Assembly (NCBI GenBank): GCA_958510825.1
Contig: OY294050.1
Coordinates: forward strand, 44,529,249 to 44,593,248
DNA length: 64,000 nucleotides
Source: Brachypterus glaber
Taxonomy: Eukaryota; Arthropoda; Insecta; Coleoptera; Kateretidae
Reading direction: 5' to 3'
Under the pieces are notes generated by a model. The model saw nothing but the letters and a program-made list of their open reading frames with translations, made no database searches and was not told where the DNA came from. Of the stretch, positions 1 through 11,170 are shown one piece after another. A program made the translations under genes and the position numbers. Position 1 is the first letter of the stretch, and every line of letters starts with the position of its first letter.

Positions 1-926
1 CTAGAATCAAGTTCACAGGAAACGATAGAAATGGTGGTTAAACCTAAAAAAACAGTTACTAAACAAAAAACACCTGATGTTATACATGTTCCTTTACATT
101 CCCCAGCTTACTATGACAATAGAACGATTTTACAGAACTTTAGTCAAGAGTCCCAAGATACTGTAATAGAAGCTGATATCGCTGATAATACTACAGCAGA
201 ATCAACTCATAATAATATTAGTAAAGTAGAAGAAAATTGTTCTGTAGAAGACAATTATATTTGTAAACAAGAAATGTTTGAAAGAAATGACAAACAGCTT
301 AGTAAAGAAAGTAATACAAGTTCTGAAAATGTTACTTTTACAACAAGTTTAAATAATAATGGAGTTTTTAGTACAAAATTGCCAAAAGAAAACAACGTTT
401 CGGCAGTTGATATAGTTATTCATCAGATACCAAACACAGATTCGGTTGAAGATGATTTAAAACAAATAAAAGATCAAAATCTTAATTTTCAAAAAGACAC
501 CCTTCTAGAAAATAAAGATAAATCACAAACAAGCGTTGCCACATCAGAACCATTCTTTGATACATCACAAAAATCATTCGACTCATCAGAATTTGAATAC
601 GATAAACAAACAAAGGATAACAAATCAGCAAAAAATAGTATACCGCAGAAAGACGTTACATCGCAAAGAGAAAGTGATAAATCTAAAAAAGTAATAAAAA
701 GATCAAAGGAAAGTTATTGCGATGAAAAGGATAGTGAAGAATTATTTCCTTCAAATAATAATAATTATGAAATAAAACGTGAGGCTTCGTGCACAAGCAT
801 GCAAGCTCAATGCAGTAGTGCACGGAGCAGTGCTTTTTTAGATGATTCCAAAAATTCTTCTGACTCGGAGAGAGACTCGGAAACGTCTGAAGTATACAAG
901 ACAGATGGACAAATAACGAATTTAAG
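1..926 (+). CDS. Unrecognised gene, 5'-most visible coding exon (partial)
   Basis: The frame is open from base 1 to a donor AG|GTTAGT at 926/927. If read past the donor it stops at 939. It gives 308 residues plus two bases of a codon, so the intron is phase 2, which matches the next exon. The exon may begin outside the window, or at a possible acceptor ending in AG at 17-18. The protein is low in complexity and rich in Ser, Glu, Asp, Lys and Asn, with no membrane segment, signal peptide or domain that I recognise. It is likely a disordered linker of a larger intracellular protein. I do not know the family. Exon status rests on the length of the open frame in AT-rich DNA, its amino-acid bias, and in-phase joining to exons at 8723 and 13224. 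Confidence 0.7.
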
Positions 927-1925
927 GTTAGTTACGTAAATAAAAAACAACCTCTAAAAAAAACTAAAAAAAAACGTAAAAACGATGTTGTTGTTGTTGT
1001 TGTTTTGTTTTTTTAAAGGCAAAAATGAATTACATTGACTATTTCACAAACAATATATAGACCAATCAAAACCTTGCATTTTTAGTTTCTTGACCAATCA
1101 GATCAAAATGAATCTGATAATTTTTGCACATGTGCAATTATCACTTGGTTACTAGGGAAACAAGAAACTGACAGGTACTGACATCTTAATATATGTTTAT
1201 ACTTTTGCAAAATGTGTTTTTAATTTGTGAAGCTTACCTTTAGTTGATTTATTTTTATTGATAAGCAATATAAATGCTTATTTTATTACCAAAACATCCT
1301 AGGTATAAACCCTAATTAATTTCAGATAATATATTATATTTTATATCTATCTTAAAAGCTTTAAATCACTGATGTTCATAAATTTTAATTTATTTAATTG
1401 AATCTTGGTATTAAAAACAGGCCACTCAAAACTAATTTAAACACTTATTTATTAAAAATATATTTACAGTAAAGAAGTAAATAATTTACTTCTTTTAAAT
1501 GACGTAAATCAAAACATCAAAAATTATAAACCGATCGCAAATTGTTTTTTTTTACGGGTGGAAACAACCGTTACTTTATTTCTTTTCAGTTGAAAACAAA
1601 ACTTTTTAAACAAAAACATCAATGATTTTTATTTAAATACTAAAATATATGATAACAACTATTTTATTGGAATAATCTCAAGCATAAAATATCCCTCTAG
1701 CAAAGTTTAGATTTTCGCGAACAAGTAAACATCGTGGTTTTAAAAAGCGCGGAAAATTTGAGATTTAAAATTTTAATTATAGTTGTAAAGTAATATTGTT
1801 GTTTAGTTCTTAAATTTTTAATTTAAATATGAAACAACATTAAACATGGTAAAATTATATACTTCCTTATTTTGTTTGTGAAATAGTCTTTCAAAATACC
1901 ATTCGTGCATACTGAATTATACATA
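927..1925. other. Intron 1, first part: nothing recognised
   Basis: AT-rich DNA with short homopolymer runs and a (GTT)n patch near 988-1004. No open frame or inverted repeat stands out. Confidence 0.4.
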
Positions 1926-2092
1926 TTTTTTTTACTGTATATAAAAAAACATTTTGCTTAAGGAAATTGTTTTCGTGCATTTTTCGTCAAAATTCCTCGT
2001 CCTGCGGTCTCGGAATTTTGTAACACGAAAAATTCACTCAAACAATTGCCAAGCAAAATATTTTTTTAATACAGTAAAAAAAATATCGATAA
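1926..2092. repeat. Imperfect hairpin
   Basis: The left arm beginning TTTACTGTAT is the imperfect reverse complement of the right arm ending AATACAGTAAA. Both arms carry CATTTTGCTT/AAGCAAAATA and TTTTTCGT/ACGAAAAA blocks. It is a degenerate foldback with no clear target duplication. Confidence 0.5.
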
Positions 2093-2371
2093 TTCAACAT
2101 GCACTTATGATATTACTACTGACTATTTTTTTCAACTATCATAAAATCGGATTTCAACCAATTAAAAACAAGGCGTAACTATAACGACGGGGTATTTTCG
2201 CCATCGAATATACAGTCGGTCAAGTAAGAGCCTGTCACATATAACGTGTAGTCGGTAAAACAGAGCCCTCCTTTTTTTTCAAGGATATAGTTTACTTCCT
2301 GAAGGACAATGCTTTGTACATAGAAACTCTTTCTAAACCTTATATTTTGGTGAACCAACACGTTTTAAAAC

Positions 2372-2763
2372 ATGAGTGATGCGTACCCGTCACGGTTCGA
2401 GCCTGTCTTCCTCTATTCGCATCCAAAAGGTCCGAAAATTACGTCTACAGCGACTTAGAAGTATATGGACAAGTCGAGGACACTCATCAACAAGTTGCGA
2501 TCGCCAAGGAAAACATAGAACGGAATTGGCCGTCCCAGTCGCCCGACGCAAACACCATCAAGCACAAGATTCGCGGGAAAAAATTATACACATTAGAACA
2601 GCTGTCGCGAGATTCGGGACAATCTGCACTGAAAAAAATGACGTTCTTGACTCAAAGTAGTCAACGCTCTTGGCATTTATTCTTTTGGCTTAAAAGATGT
2701 GTATCTTCAAACAAAAGTATTTATCTTGTCCCAAGAAAAGTGTCGCTTTTGAAATATTTTTAA
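2372..2763 (+). pseudogene. Frameshifted coding remnant of unknown family
   Basis: An ATG at 2372 opens a 28-codon frame that stops at 2456-2458. A second plus frame, open before 2452 and running to the TAA at 2761-2763, reads on with coding-like composition far less AT-biased than its surroundings (for example DLEVYGQVEDTHQQ, then ENIERNWPSQSPDAN). The first frame is also protein-like (SRFEPVFLYSHPKG). Together they look like one protein broken by a single frameshift near 2425-2450. I do not recognise it. A gene remnant carried by a mobile element or virus is possible. The frame joins neither flanking exon of the host gene and sits inside its intron. Coding origin is an inference from composition. 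Confidence 0.4.
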
Positions 2764-3464
2764 AATTCTCTTGGACCTGGCGCATTTGAGGCAAAAACCA
2801 TTTATTTTGTTTTAAGATTGTTAAAAATGAAATAATTTTAACTACTTTGGCCCAAGAATTTTTCTTTTGAGACAAGACCATTTGCATTTCACACAAGATC
2901 AAATAATTTTAAGTAAAAGAATCAAAAAGATCTTGGCAAGTGAATTATATTTTCATGTTAAGAGAAGGCGCTTTTGGCGTATTCAAGAGTGCGAAGCATT
3001 TGGCCTAATTTCATATGCCATTAACGCAAAGGATTCTTCTTTTCAGTGTGAAGGTCTTTGCCCTAGGAATATGCGGAAAATCCCGTCTAAGTATGCCCCG
3101 ACGAGTTCCTAAATTATTTGCATTGATCTACCATTCATTGATTATAAAATAAATTCCTAAATAAACAATGAGTGAAACGCGCTTACTTGACCCACTACCA
3201 ATTCAAATATACATACGAAATCGAAAACATCACTTCTCTAGCTTTTTGAAATCATAACAGCTTAATAATAAAATATAACAAAATATCAGCTTATTTGTAT
3301 TCAATATTAATAAAATTTAACGAATTTAGATCTTTTTTATTCCAAAAATCAGAAATGGTATCATACATGAATTTATTTTGTCAAAATTAATTAATTATTA
3401 CATAAATCAATAACTTTTAAAGATGTAAATCGTTAAAAACGAAACAAAATTATACCTGGACAAA
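2764..3464. other. Intron 1: nothing recognised
   Basis: AT-rich sequence with no supported gene. Short open frames here show no family signature. Confidence 0.35.
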
Positions 3465-3468
3465 TAGT

Positions 3469-3612
3469 TTGCTTTTTGTACTTACGAAAACCTTTTTGCT
3501 CATTGGGCTCGACCCAGCGAATGCAAAAAATCCCTCCCGCCACGCGGTCGGGATTTTTCATGCATTCGCTATGTCTCGTGGAAAAAGGAAAAAACCTTTT
3601 GTAAATACAAAC
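3469..3612. repeat. Hairpin with GCGAATGC arms
   Basis: The left arm contains GCGAATGCAAAAAATCCC and the right arm GGGATTTTTCATGCATTCGC. Pairing continues outward through AAAACC/GGTTTT and GTTTG/CAAAC ends. It is a short foldback inside the intron. Confidence 0.55.
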
Positions 3613-3730
3613 AACAAACTTCGGTCTTGTTATTTACCTATGAATTTTTTTTTTGTCGCACTGTTCGGGAAATATGTGATCACTATGAGTCAAAAACGCG
3701 TTGAACTAAAACACTTAAGTTTGAGCCTTA

Positions 3731-4050
3731 GGGGCTGTCCATATATTACGTAACGAAGAACAAGGGCGGTAAGATTTTTTTTTAATATCAATGTCAACAG
3801 TTTTTTTTACTGATTACAATATTATTTAAATATGCATAGTTTCGTCAATTTTTGTGTGAAAAAGGGAATTATGGGCCACTAAATAGTAATTTATGTTGAA
3901 ACAAAAATACATCTGCCAAGCTTAGGAAATAAAGATTAAATTTATTAAATTTCGTTACGTAACGTTTACCTAGACCCCCTCCCCCCTTTCACAAACTGTA
4001 ACAATTTGTCTGACCCCCCTCCTAGGCGCACGTAATATATGGACAGCTCC
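3731..4050. mobile_element. PIF/Harbinger-like MITE, TTA target duplication
   Basis: The terminal inverted repeats are GGGGCTGTCC at 3731-3740 and GGACAGCTCC at 4041-4050, extended inward by ATATATTACGTAACG and its complement. TTA flanks both ends (3728-3730 and 4051-4053). A 3-bp TTA duplication with a G-rich end is usual for PIF/Harbinger elements. The 320-bp length and absence of coding sequence make this a non-autonomous element. Confidence 0.65.
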
Positions 4051-4526
4051 TTAGGTTCCTTATCTAAAGTTCTCTGATTTTTTTTTTGAAAAAATCGGGG
4101 TGATTTAAGGTGGCAATCTTCTTTACAAACTTTGCCAATAAAAAGTAGATTTAATTTCATGAAGAAAAAATTTTCATATAAACGTAGGTTCTATCTTCCT
4201 TTGTTCAGAAGTAACAGCGCTTTTAAAAATTTTAAGTTGAAAAAATATAGTACCTATAGGTATAGCCATAGGCTATATCCATGATTTAGCAAAACAAAAC
4301 ATTTAGTAACTATCATTTTAAACAATCACCTGTCAAAAATAATTAGTTTCTATCAATGGTCAGCGCTACATTTAGATTAGATAAAGAGAGAAATTCTATT
4401 ATTATTATTACGTTTTAAAACAAAATTATTCATATTTTAGGTAAAAATAAGATTTAAAATTACATTTTTAAGAGGCTAAAGAATACCTTAAATATTTATC
4501 ATTTTATTTTAAAACATAATAATTAT

Positions 4527-5390
4527 CCCAGTCAACACAAATACATGGCAGGAACATAGCAGGTACATAACCACTGTTCTATGTGATGTTGCAGACATGT
4601 AATTTTTATAGTCCATGTATAGTCCTTGGACTTTAACAATTCCGCCTCAAGTTATGTATCAGCTACATAACATGCTACATATCAGATACATACTAGGTAC
4701 ATAACAATAAAAGTAGGCGTTTCCGAATTTTACTTGTTATTGAGTGCATCATAGATTTAGACATGGTGAACATTTTTACGTCTTTTTGATAAACCTAATA
4801 ATTAAAGTATATAAATATCTTTATATGTAGCATCCATCAGGCAAAATTCTTATACGATGTGCATTTTTACTGTGAAAGCAAACTTTCTACCAGGCTTAAA
4901 AATCATGGGCCACATAAAAAGCCAATTTTTAGAGAAAAAATAGCAAATAATCATTTTAAAAAAATATATATATTTTAATTTTTTGTCTAAAATTATCTAA
5001 AATCGGTTTAGTTGTCTAAAAATACATGCGTTTCTACTACTTAAGGGTAAAACTTTTATTATTAACAACAATTTTAAGAATATTAGTGATTCTAACCTAT
5101 AAAAATTAAAATAATATAGACGCCATATTTAGTATTGAATTCATAACATTTTATGTATCGTGTATGTTCTCGTACCATGTATATGATACATAACATGCAA
5201 TATTGCATGTTATGTATCATACATATGTATGTTACATCTTATGTAATATGGCACATGTAACGTAAAAAATCTTTCTGTTATAGGGCATGTTATGTAGCAT
5301 ACATATGTATGTTATGTCTCATGTAATATGGCACATGTTACCTAAAAAATCTTTCTTTACCATGTTGCATCCATATATGTGCGGACTGGG
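4527..5390. mobile_element. Family E inverted-repeat element, copy 1
   Basis: The element is bounded by CCCAGTCAACACA and TGTGCGGACTGGG. The interior is built from short repeats related to GGTACATAAC and CATACATATGTATG, including two near-identical blocks of about 100 bp at 5195-5270 and 5285-5360. A reverse-oriented, heavily interrupted copy lies at 25988-29617. No clear target duplication was seen and it has no coding capacity. Confidence 0.6.
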
Positions 5391-6248
5391 ATACTGTTGT
5401 CTCCCTCTCTAGAACTTCTCTCTTTAATAATCTAAATGTAGCGCTGACCAATGACATTAACAAAAAAATTTTGACTGATAATTATTTAAAATCATAGTTA
5501 CCTACTAAGTGTTGTTTTTCTAAATCATGGCTACTACGTTTATTCCACAACAAAGAAAGAAATTTCCAAACACCCTTGCAAAAATATAACCCAAAATCGT
5601 GTGAAAGAACGGTGAAATTATAGTTAATTGAATTGCAATTTTGGAAAAAGGCTCATCTCCGAAAATTTTTCAGGAAACACAAAAAGCTGAATTCCTATTG
5701 AACCATTTGACTTATTTGAGCAGTTTTTTTTTACTAAAATTACCGATGTGTACGTTATGAAAATTCAAAATAGTATTACTGAAAGAAAATTTAATGAAGA
5801 TAATGATCGTTACCGAGATGAGTCCTTTTCGAACTTCACCCGAGGCCTTTTTGAGGTGGTTTTAGTAGTAAAACGGCATTAGTAAAGAACGCATATTACT
5901 GAAGATAACAAAAATACTGTTAAAAACACAAAAAAAATACAAACATTATTTTTTATTAAGTCTTCTTCGACGTCCAGCTGTGAGGCCCCTTCTGTCGGCC
6001 ACTGCAGAATTCCTTCGTAGAAGTTTTCAAATTTCCTCGGTATGTATAGTCTTAACTTTTGTAGGTCGTTAATTTTTAAAACATTGAGATGAGACCTTTT
6101 TGACATTTATGTCAGGTGTATATCACCAAGTGATAATGATTAAAAATAGTGCTATGATAATCATATAAAAGCCGTTCTCGCTCATAAAATATCGGTCTAT
6201 ATGACACACGTCCCCCAAATGGAAATAGGTTTAAAAAAATAGCAAGAT

Positions 6249-6257
6249 TTATTATTA

Positions 6258-6300
<43 letters not shown>

Positions 6301-6367
6301 CATTATCATTATCATTATCATTATCATTATCATTATCATTATCATTATCATTATCATTATCATTATC

Positions 6368-6445
<78 letters not shown>
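6249..6445. repeat. (TTA)n / (TTATCA)n microsatellite
   Basis: About 200 bp of ATT triplets surround about 20 head-to-tail copies of the hexamer TTATCA. It lies in the left arm of the outer foldback. The matching place in the right arm (about 8565-8585) has only a short non-repeated stretch, so the expansion came after the palindrome formed. Open frames across it are artefacts of the repeat. Confidence 0.9.
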
Positions 6446-6447
<2 letters not shown>

Positions 6448-7213
6448 TAGCAAATGGTCTGTAAAATACAAAACCTCTGAGAACGAAATCCTAATGAGCA
6501 CTAGTTTTTAAATAGTGGTAAAAGTTCTTCCGCAGACTGCATGCTAAAAAACAGTAACATCTGCAAATTCTTTTGCACAATTCTAATAGTGTTTTTGTTG
6601 CTGATTTCTATTTTGTTTAGTCCAAATCTCTATCTCTTTTCGTTTTTGAGAAATACCCTGCCGAAAATTAGAAAAAATTAAAAAATGTAATTTTAGGTGA
6701 ACAATAAATAATTTATTAAAGCACCTACAAAGGTTTTCTATAGCTTGGATTGAAGTTACATGCTTGCTCTATAAAATCGCAAAGAAAAGTATATGAATTT
6801 CACTTCCGGTGTCCAACTGAAGACTAGTTTTCAAGATGTCTGCAATGACGATTTAGTGTTGCTGTTTAAGACTATTTTGGGCAGTACATGTCATATTTAG
6901 TAAAATTGACAAACACATGGGCTTTACAAATATAATAAATTTGACGTTTAATTTATAAAAACTGCTTAACATAGATAAATTCACCTTCCTTTAAACATCA
7001 TTGCAGAGGCATCAAAACCTATTCCTCAAATGAAATTTTAAAATTATTTCCAGACATTTTTCGTAATTATTGTATAGAGCATAAATGTAACTTTAATTTA
7101 AACTATAAAAAACTTTTGTAGCTGCTATAATAATTTAAATATGAGCCTCCAAAAATTACAAATTTTAATTTTTATAAAACTTTGGAACGGCTTTTCTCAA
7201 AAGTGGAAACATA

Positions 7214-8392
7214 CAGGGTGTATTTGAAATAGGGTCGGAAATTTTAACAGGTGATTCTACATGATAAAATATGACAAAAAGTTCCTATAAACATATGTCT
7301 AAAAATGCGTCATAAGGGAGCTACGCCCCTTTGAAATTGGCTAAAAAAATCGGTTTTTATTTAATAACTCAGGAACCCTTTGAGATATGTTAACGAGGTT
7401 TTGCACGTGAATTAATCCTAATAAGGCCCATATTTGTATGTCATTTTCACGTACTTATTTAAACCAGGGGTGTGCGAAACGGGGGGGCCTTATTAGTTTT
7501 TTGTCTCAAACTTTTTTCTGTGTAACTTTTTTGCAATTTTATTTTTAAAATATGATTCCTCAGGTCAAAATACATAAAAAAAGGTACTCTTGTTGTAATA
7601 CTGTAGGATTAACCGTTTTCGAGAAAAGTTAATTTGAAGGTGAAATTTCACTGTTCGAGGACGAAAAATTAAATACTAAAATGTCGAAAACCAAAATTTT
7701 AATGATGCAATGTTATTCTACATCAAAAGCTAAGAAAAAAAGTTTCCATACATGTAGGTCGAAAAAACGCTTTTAAAGCTACCATAGCCCTTTAAAAATG
7801 GTGCATATTTAGGATACCATAGCTACATTAGGATTCATTTTTGGAAGTACCTGTATATGAGGTTTTTTTCTTAGTTTTTAATGTACATTCGCCCTGCATC
7901 ATTAAAATTTTGGTTTTCAACATTTTAGTATTTAATTTTTCGTCCTCGAACCGTGGAATTTCACCTTCAAATGAATTTTTCTCGAAAACGATTAATCCTA
8001 CAGTATTACAACAAGAGTACCTTTTTTATGTATTTTGACCTGTGGAATCATATTTCAAAAATAAAATTGCAAAAAAGTTACACAGAAAAAAGTTTGGGAC
8101 AAAAAACTGATAAGCCCCCCCCCCCGTTTCACACACCCCTGGTTTAAATAAGTACGTGAAAATTACATACAAAGATGGGCCTTATTAGAATTAATTCACG
8201 TGCAAAACCTCGTTAATATATCTCAAAGGGTTCCTGAGTTATTAAATAAAAACCGATTTTTTTAGCCACTTTCAAAGTGGCGTAGCTCCCTTATGACGCA
8301 TTTTTAGACATATGTTTATAGGAACTTTTTGTAATTTTTTATGATGTAAAACCATCTGTTAAAATTTCCGACCCTATTTCAAATACACCGTG
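7214..8392. mobile_element. Mariner-like foldback, 1179 bp, TA target site
   Basis: The ends are CAGGGTGTATTTGAAATAGG and its complement, ending at 8392, with TA on both sides (7212-7213 and 8393-8394). The arms are about 550 bp each and nearly complementary throughout, meeting near 7800. Inner blocks such as GGTGATTCTAC, AAAGTTCCTATAAA and GGGAGCTACG also occur in the element at about 54840-55536, so the two are related. TA duplication and a CAGGGTG end suit Tc1/mariner mobilisation. No transposase frame is present. Confidence 0.7.
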
Positions 8393-8722
8393 TATAGAGA
8401 TTTGATCTAAACAAAATCGAAATCAGCAACAAAAACACTATTAGAATTGTGCAAAAAAAATTGCAGTTTGTTACTGTTGTTTAGCATGCAGTCTGCGGAA
8501 GGACTTTTACCACTATTTAAGAACTAGTGCTCATTGGGACTTCGTTTACAGACCCTTTGCTAACATAATTAATAGTCATACAATCTTGCTATTTTTTTAA
8601 ACCTATTTCCATTTTATCACACGAAAAAGGAAGGATAAAGTTGAAAACAAAAACCAAGATGAGCCCTTTTCGAAATTTGCAATTCAATTATTTATTATTA
8701 TTTCTGAAAAAAACGTTTTTAG

Positions 8723-9126
8723 GTTATGTGAGCAGGAGATCAAAGGCTTGGTGCTGCAAACAGACTCGTTCGAAGATGAGCTACCATATGTCCCCACCAC
8801 ATTGCCATTGGAGCGACCTAGTGCAGCACCCATAATGACTTTAACGCAGAGGTCTGCAATAGATATAGTCACAATTCCCATAGAACGGCCTAGATCAACC
8901 ACACCCATCAACCCATCGAGTTTAGAGTTTTACTGTGAGGAAATTTTCGGTTACGTGGAAAGCGTATCAAACACAATAGAAAAGATTAAGATTAAGTTGC
9001 CTGTGGAAGACCAAATCGGAAGACAACAGTGTAAAAAAGCTTTAAAGAAAAACTGGCAAGACTTTTCGTTGACTAAAACGAAAGAAATGGTGACACAGGA
9101 AAGTCCGCCGCCTTTACCCCCTAAAG
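8723..9126 (+). CDS. Unrecognised gene, middle visible exon
   Basis: Acceptor TTTTTAG|G at 8722/8723; donor G|GTTGGT at 9126/9127. The first base completes the split codon from exon 1 (AG+G, Arg) and the last begins a codon completed at 13224 (G+GT, Gly), so the intron phases agree on both sides. The exon gives about 134 residues. The first half has two similar Pro-rich segments (PTTLPLERPSAAP and TIPIERPRSTTPINP). A helical, charged stretch follows (EEIFGYVESVSNTIEKIKIK), then a proline run PPPLPPKG at the 3' boundary, which resembles an SH3 or WW ligand. I cannot name the family. Base composition and codon use are clearly less AT-biased than the introns, which supports a real exon. Confidence 0.75.
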
Positions 9127-9385
9127 GTTGGTAATATTATACACGGTGTCCCACGGTAAAGAAATCACCCAAATTGTGGCGTTTTTAACAGAGATACCAC
9201 CAAGTTACCTTCAACTGGCCCTAAACAAAAGTTTTCTACTCTTTTTTGTTTTTGAGCTAGAGAGCTACACACGTGCATTTTTTTTAGCATAACATCTTTA
9301 AATGCCAAAATTAAAAAATAGTAATTTTTTCTTTTTTGTATAATGGTTGTTTTTACTAAAAACATTGTGATATTAAAATTTGTAT

Positions 9386-10014
9386 CCAATACATACAGAT
9401 AATAACCCTTGCGACTTTACAATCACGCTGAAAAAACTCTGGAAACATTCTAATAACATTTTGTAATCATGCTGTTACCAGAGTATTTCCAGAGTGTATT
9501 TGTGCACTTTATCCATAACGTTCCCAGAGTAAAATCAGAGCGTTTTCAGAGTGTTTTCGTTTGGACTTTTTTTTTTTTTTTTTTTTTTTTAAGTCCAAAC
9601 GAAAACACTCTGAAAACGCTCTGATTTAAAAAAAAAAAGTCCAAACCCACTTTGGATCTACTGTGAATCAAGCCTGGAACCACTCTGATTCAACTCTGAC
9701 AAAATGGCACAAAACCACTCTGGAAACACGTTGGCAGCAGAATGTTTTCACTCTGACTCTGTTTCCAGAGTGTTTCCAGAGTAAGTTGAAGATCGCAAGG
9801 GAAGACAATTGCCAGCTTTATTTTAAATAGATAAACTCAATAATAACCCCCGCGTGGCTTTTACTTTATTGAGTGGATAATTATTTATTTTACCCACTCA
9901 ACTGTCACTTGTCAAATTATTTTCTTGTAAATGTCATTAAAATTTTTAATAAAAATATGAATTCCTAAGTTATTTATTGGATAAAACCTTGTATGGCACT
10001 CATGGGCAAACCGA
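9386..10014 (+). repeat. Family B copy, split
   Basis: The left end (TATCCAATACATACAGATAATAA, read in two parts) is at 9386-9409. It resumes at 9803 with GACAATTGCCAGC and runs to the GGGCAAACCGATATTG motif near 10014, where it is truncated. The gap is filled by the CTCTGG-rich foldback. Confidence 0.6.
9410..9802. mobile_element. CTCTGG-rich foldback inside family B
   Basis: The ends CCCTTGCGA and TCGCAAGGG are complementary. The interior has many copies of CCAGAGT/ACTCTGG and a 35-bp palindrome (GTCCAAACGAAAACACTCTG and its complement) around a poly-T run near 9569-9590. It interrupts a family B copy at one point, so it inserted later. Confidence 0.6.
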
Positions 10015-10169
10015 TATTGAATTTTAATTGCAAGGCAAGCTACGTAATAAAGTTAGGTCATTCCTAAAAGAAAGTTACATTCATTTAAATTTCTTAAAAT
10101 TAATAACTTAAATGGAAAATTAATGGTTTTGGTAAAAAAAACTATTACACAATAAAGAAAAAATATATA

Positions 10170-10875
10170 CAAAGCGGTCCAAAAGTCACCCCCCCCCCCT
10201 CTTAACTTTTGAACCAGTTGAGATATCGACTTCAAATTTGGAACTTTTAAATAAGACAACTTAAACTATCTTTTAGCATATATTTAATACTTTCAACTCT
10301 TAAAATGTGGGCAGGGGAGCATGGGGGCACATTTTTTTAAATGGAAAGGGGGGCGTGTAATACATCATTTTAAAGCTTATATAATTCTCCATTTAACTCC
10401 ATATTTTTAAATTAATTTTTTTTTTTGGTTTAAAATGGGGTTGAAAATGGGTATTAGTCAAAATTCCTCTAAAAAAACAAATAATTTTTTAAAAATGCCT
10501 AATCATAAAAAAATGTTAATTATACTTTTAAACTAATTTTAGTTGACATAAATAAAAATTTAGAAAAAAAAAACTTAAAAAATCGAATGTTTAAGCACAA
10601 AAAATTGAAAAATCAAAACCTTAAAAAACATTTTTAAAAAATTTAAAAATGTTAGTTTAAATAGAGAATTTTATAAGATTTAAAATGATGACCCCCTTTC
10701 CATTAAAAAAAATGTCCCCCCATGCCCCCCTGTCCACATTTTAAGAGCTGAAAATATCAAATATATGCTAAAAGATAGTTTAAGTTGTCTTATTTAAGAG
10801 TTCTAAATTTGAAGTCGATATCTCAACTCGTTCAGAAGTTAAAAGGGGGGGGGGGGTGACTTTTGGACCGCACTG
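10170..10875. mobile_element. Family D hairpin, copy 1
   Basis: The 706-bp foldback has ends AAGCGGTCCAAAAGTCACC / GGTGACTTTTGGACCGCACTG and TA at 10168-10169 and 10876-10877. C-runs at the left and G-runs at the right sit just inside the ends. Two further copies are at 56324-57020 and 62301-63003. No open frame. Confidence 0.75.
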
Positions 10876-11170
10876 TATATATATTTTAATTTTGGCATTT
10901 AAAAATTTTATTATGCTATAAAAAATCCACGTGTGGAGATCCAGCTCAAAACCAAAAAAGAATAGAAAACTTTTGTTTAGGGTTTGAAGGTAACTGGCTC
11001 TATATTGACTAGTTAAAATTTAATTTTGATATCTCTGTTAATAACGCCACAATTTGGGTGATTTTTCTACTGTGGGACACCCTGTATATAATTTTTATGA
11101 TTATTAATATACTTGTATAACACATAATAAATTCGCTGTTAACTTTGAATGAACGAATCACAAACTAAAG

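Larger units (their letters stand above)
5618..8690. mobile_element. Outer foldback of a nested palindrome
   Basis: Blocks at 5624-5659, about 6220-6260 and 6470-6640 reappear in reverse complement and reverse order at 8655-8690, about 8575-8620 and 8400-8560. The left arm carries a long microsatellite and an extra stretch (5660-6180) absent from the right arm. The centre was split by a second foldback (7214-8392). No protein is encoded. The exact left end is uncertain. Confidence 0.6.
9142..11084. mobile_element. Mariner-like foldback with nested insertions
   Basis: The inverted ends CACGGTGTCCCAC (9142) and GTGGGACACCCTG (ending 11084) are flanked by TA at 9140-9141 and 11085-11086. Arms of about 200 bp pair (9142-9345 with 10880-11084). 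The interior holds a family B copy split by another foldback (9410-9802), then a family D hairpin (10170-10875). It starts 15 bp after the exon donor at 9126. No coding capacity. Confidence 0.7.

Noticed and set aside
5897..5940. CTGAAGA near 5897 as a further hammerhead core
   Set aside because: No GAAA with an intervening stem follows, and there is no stem I partner.
6112..6501. 129-residue minus-strand frame rich in Ile and Met
   Set aside because: It is a translation of the TTATCA/TTA microsatellite and has no protein features.
7841..8147. Frames of about 65 residues in the mariner-like foldback
   Set aside because: They lie in the complementary arms of a hairpin, overlap each other, and lack transposase motifs such as the D,D34D spacing.
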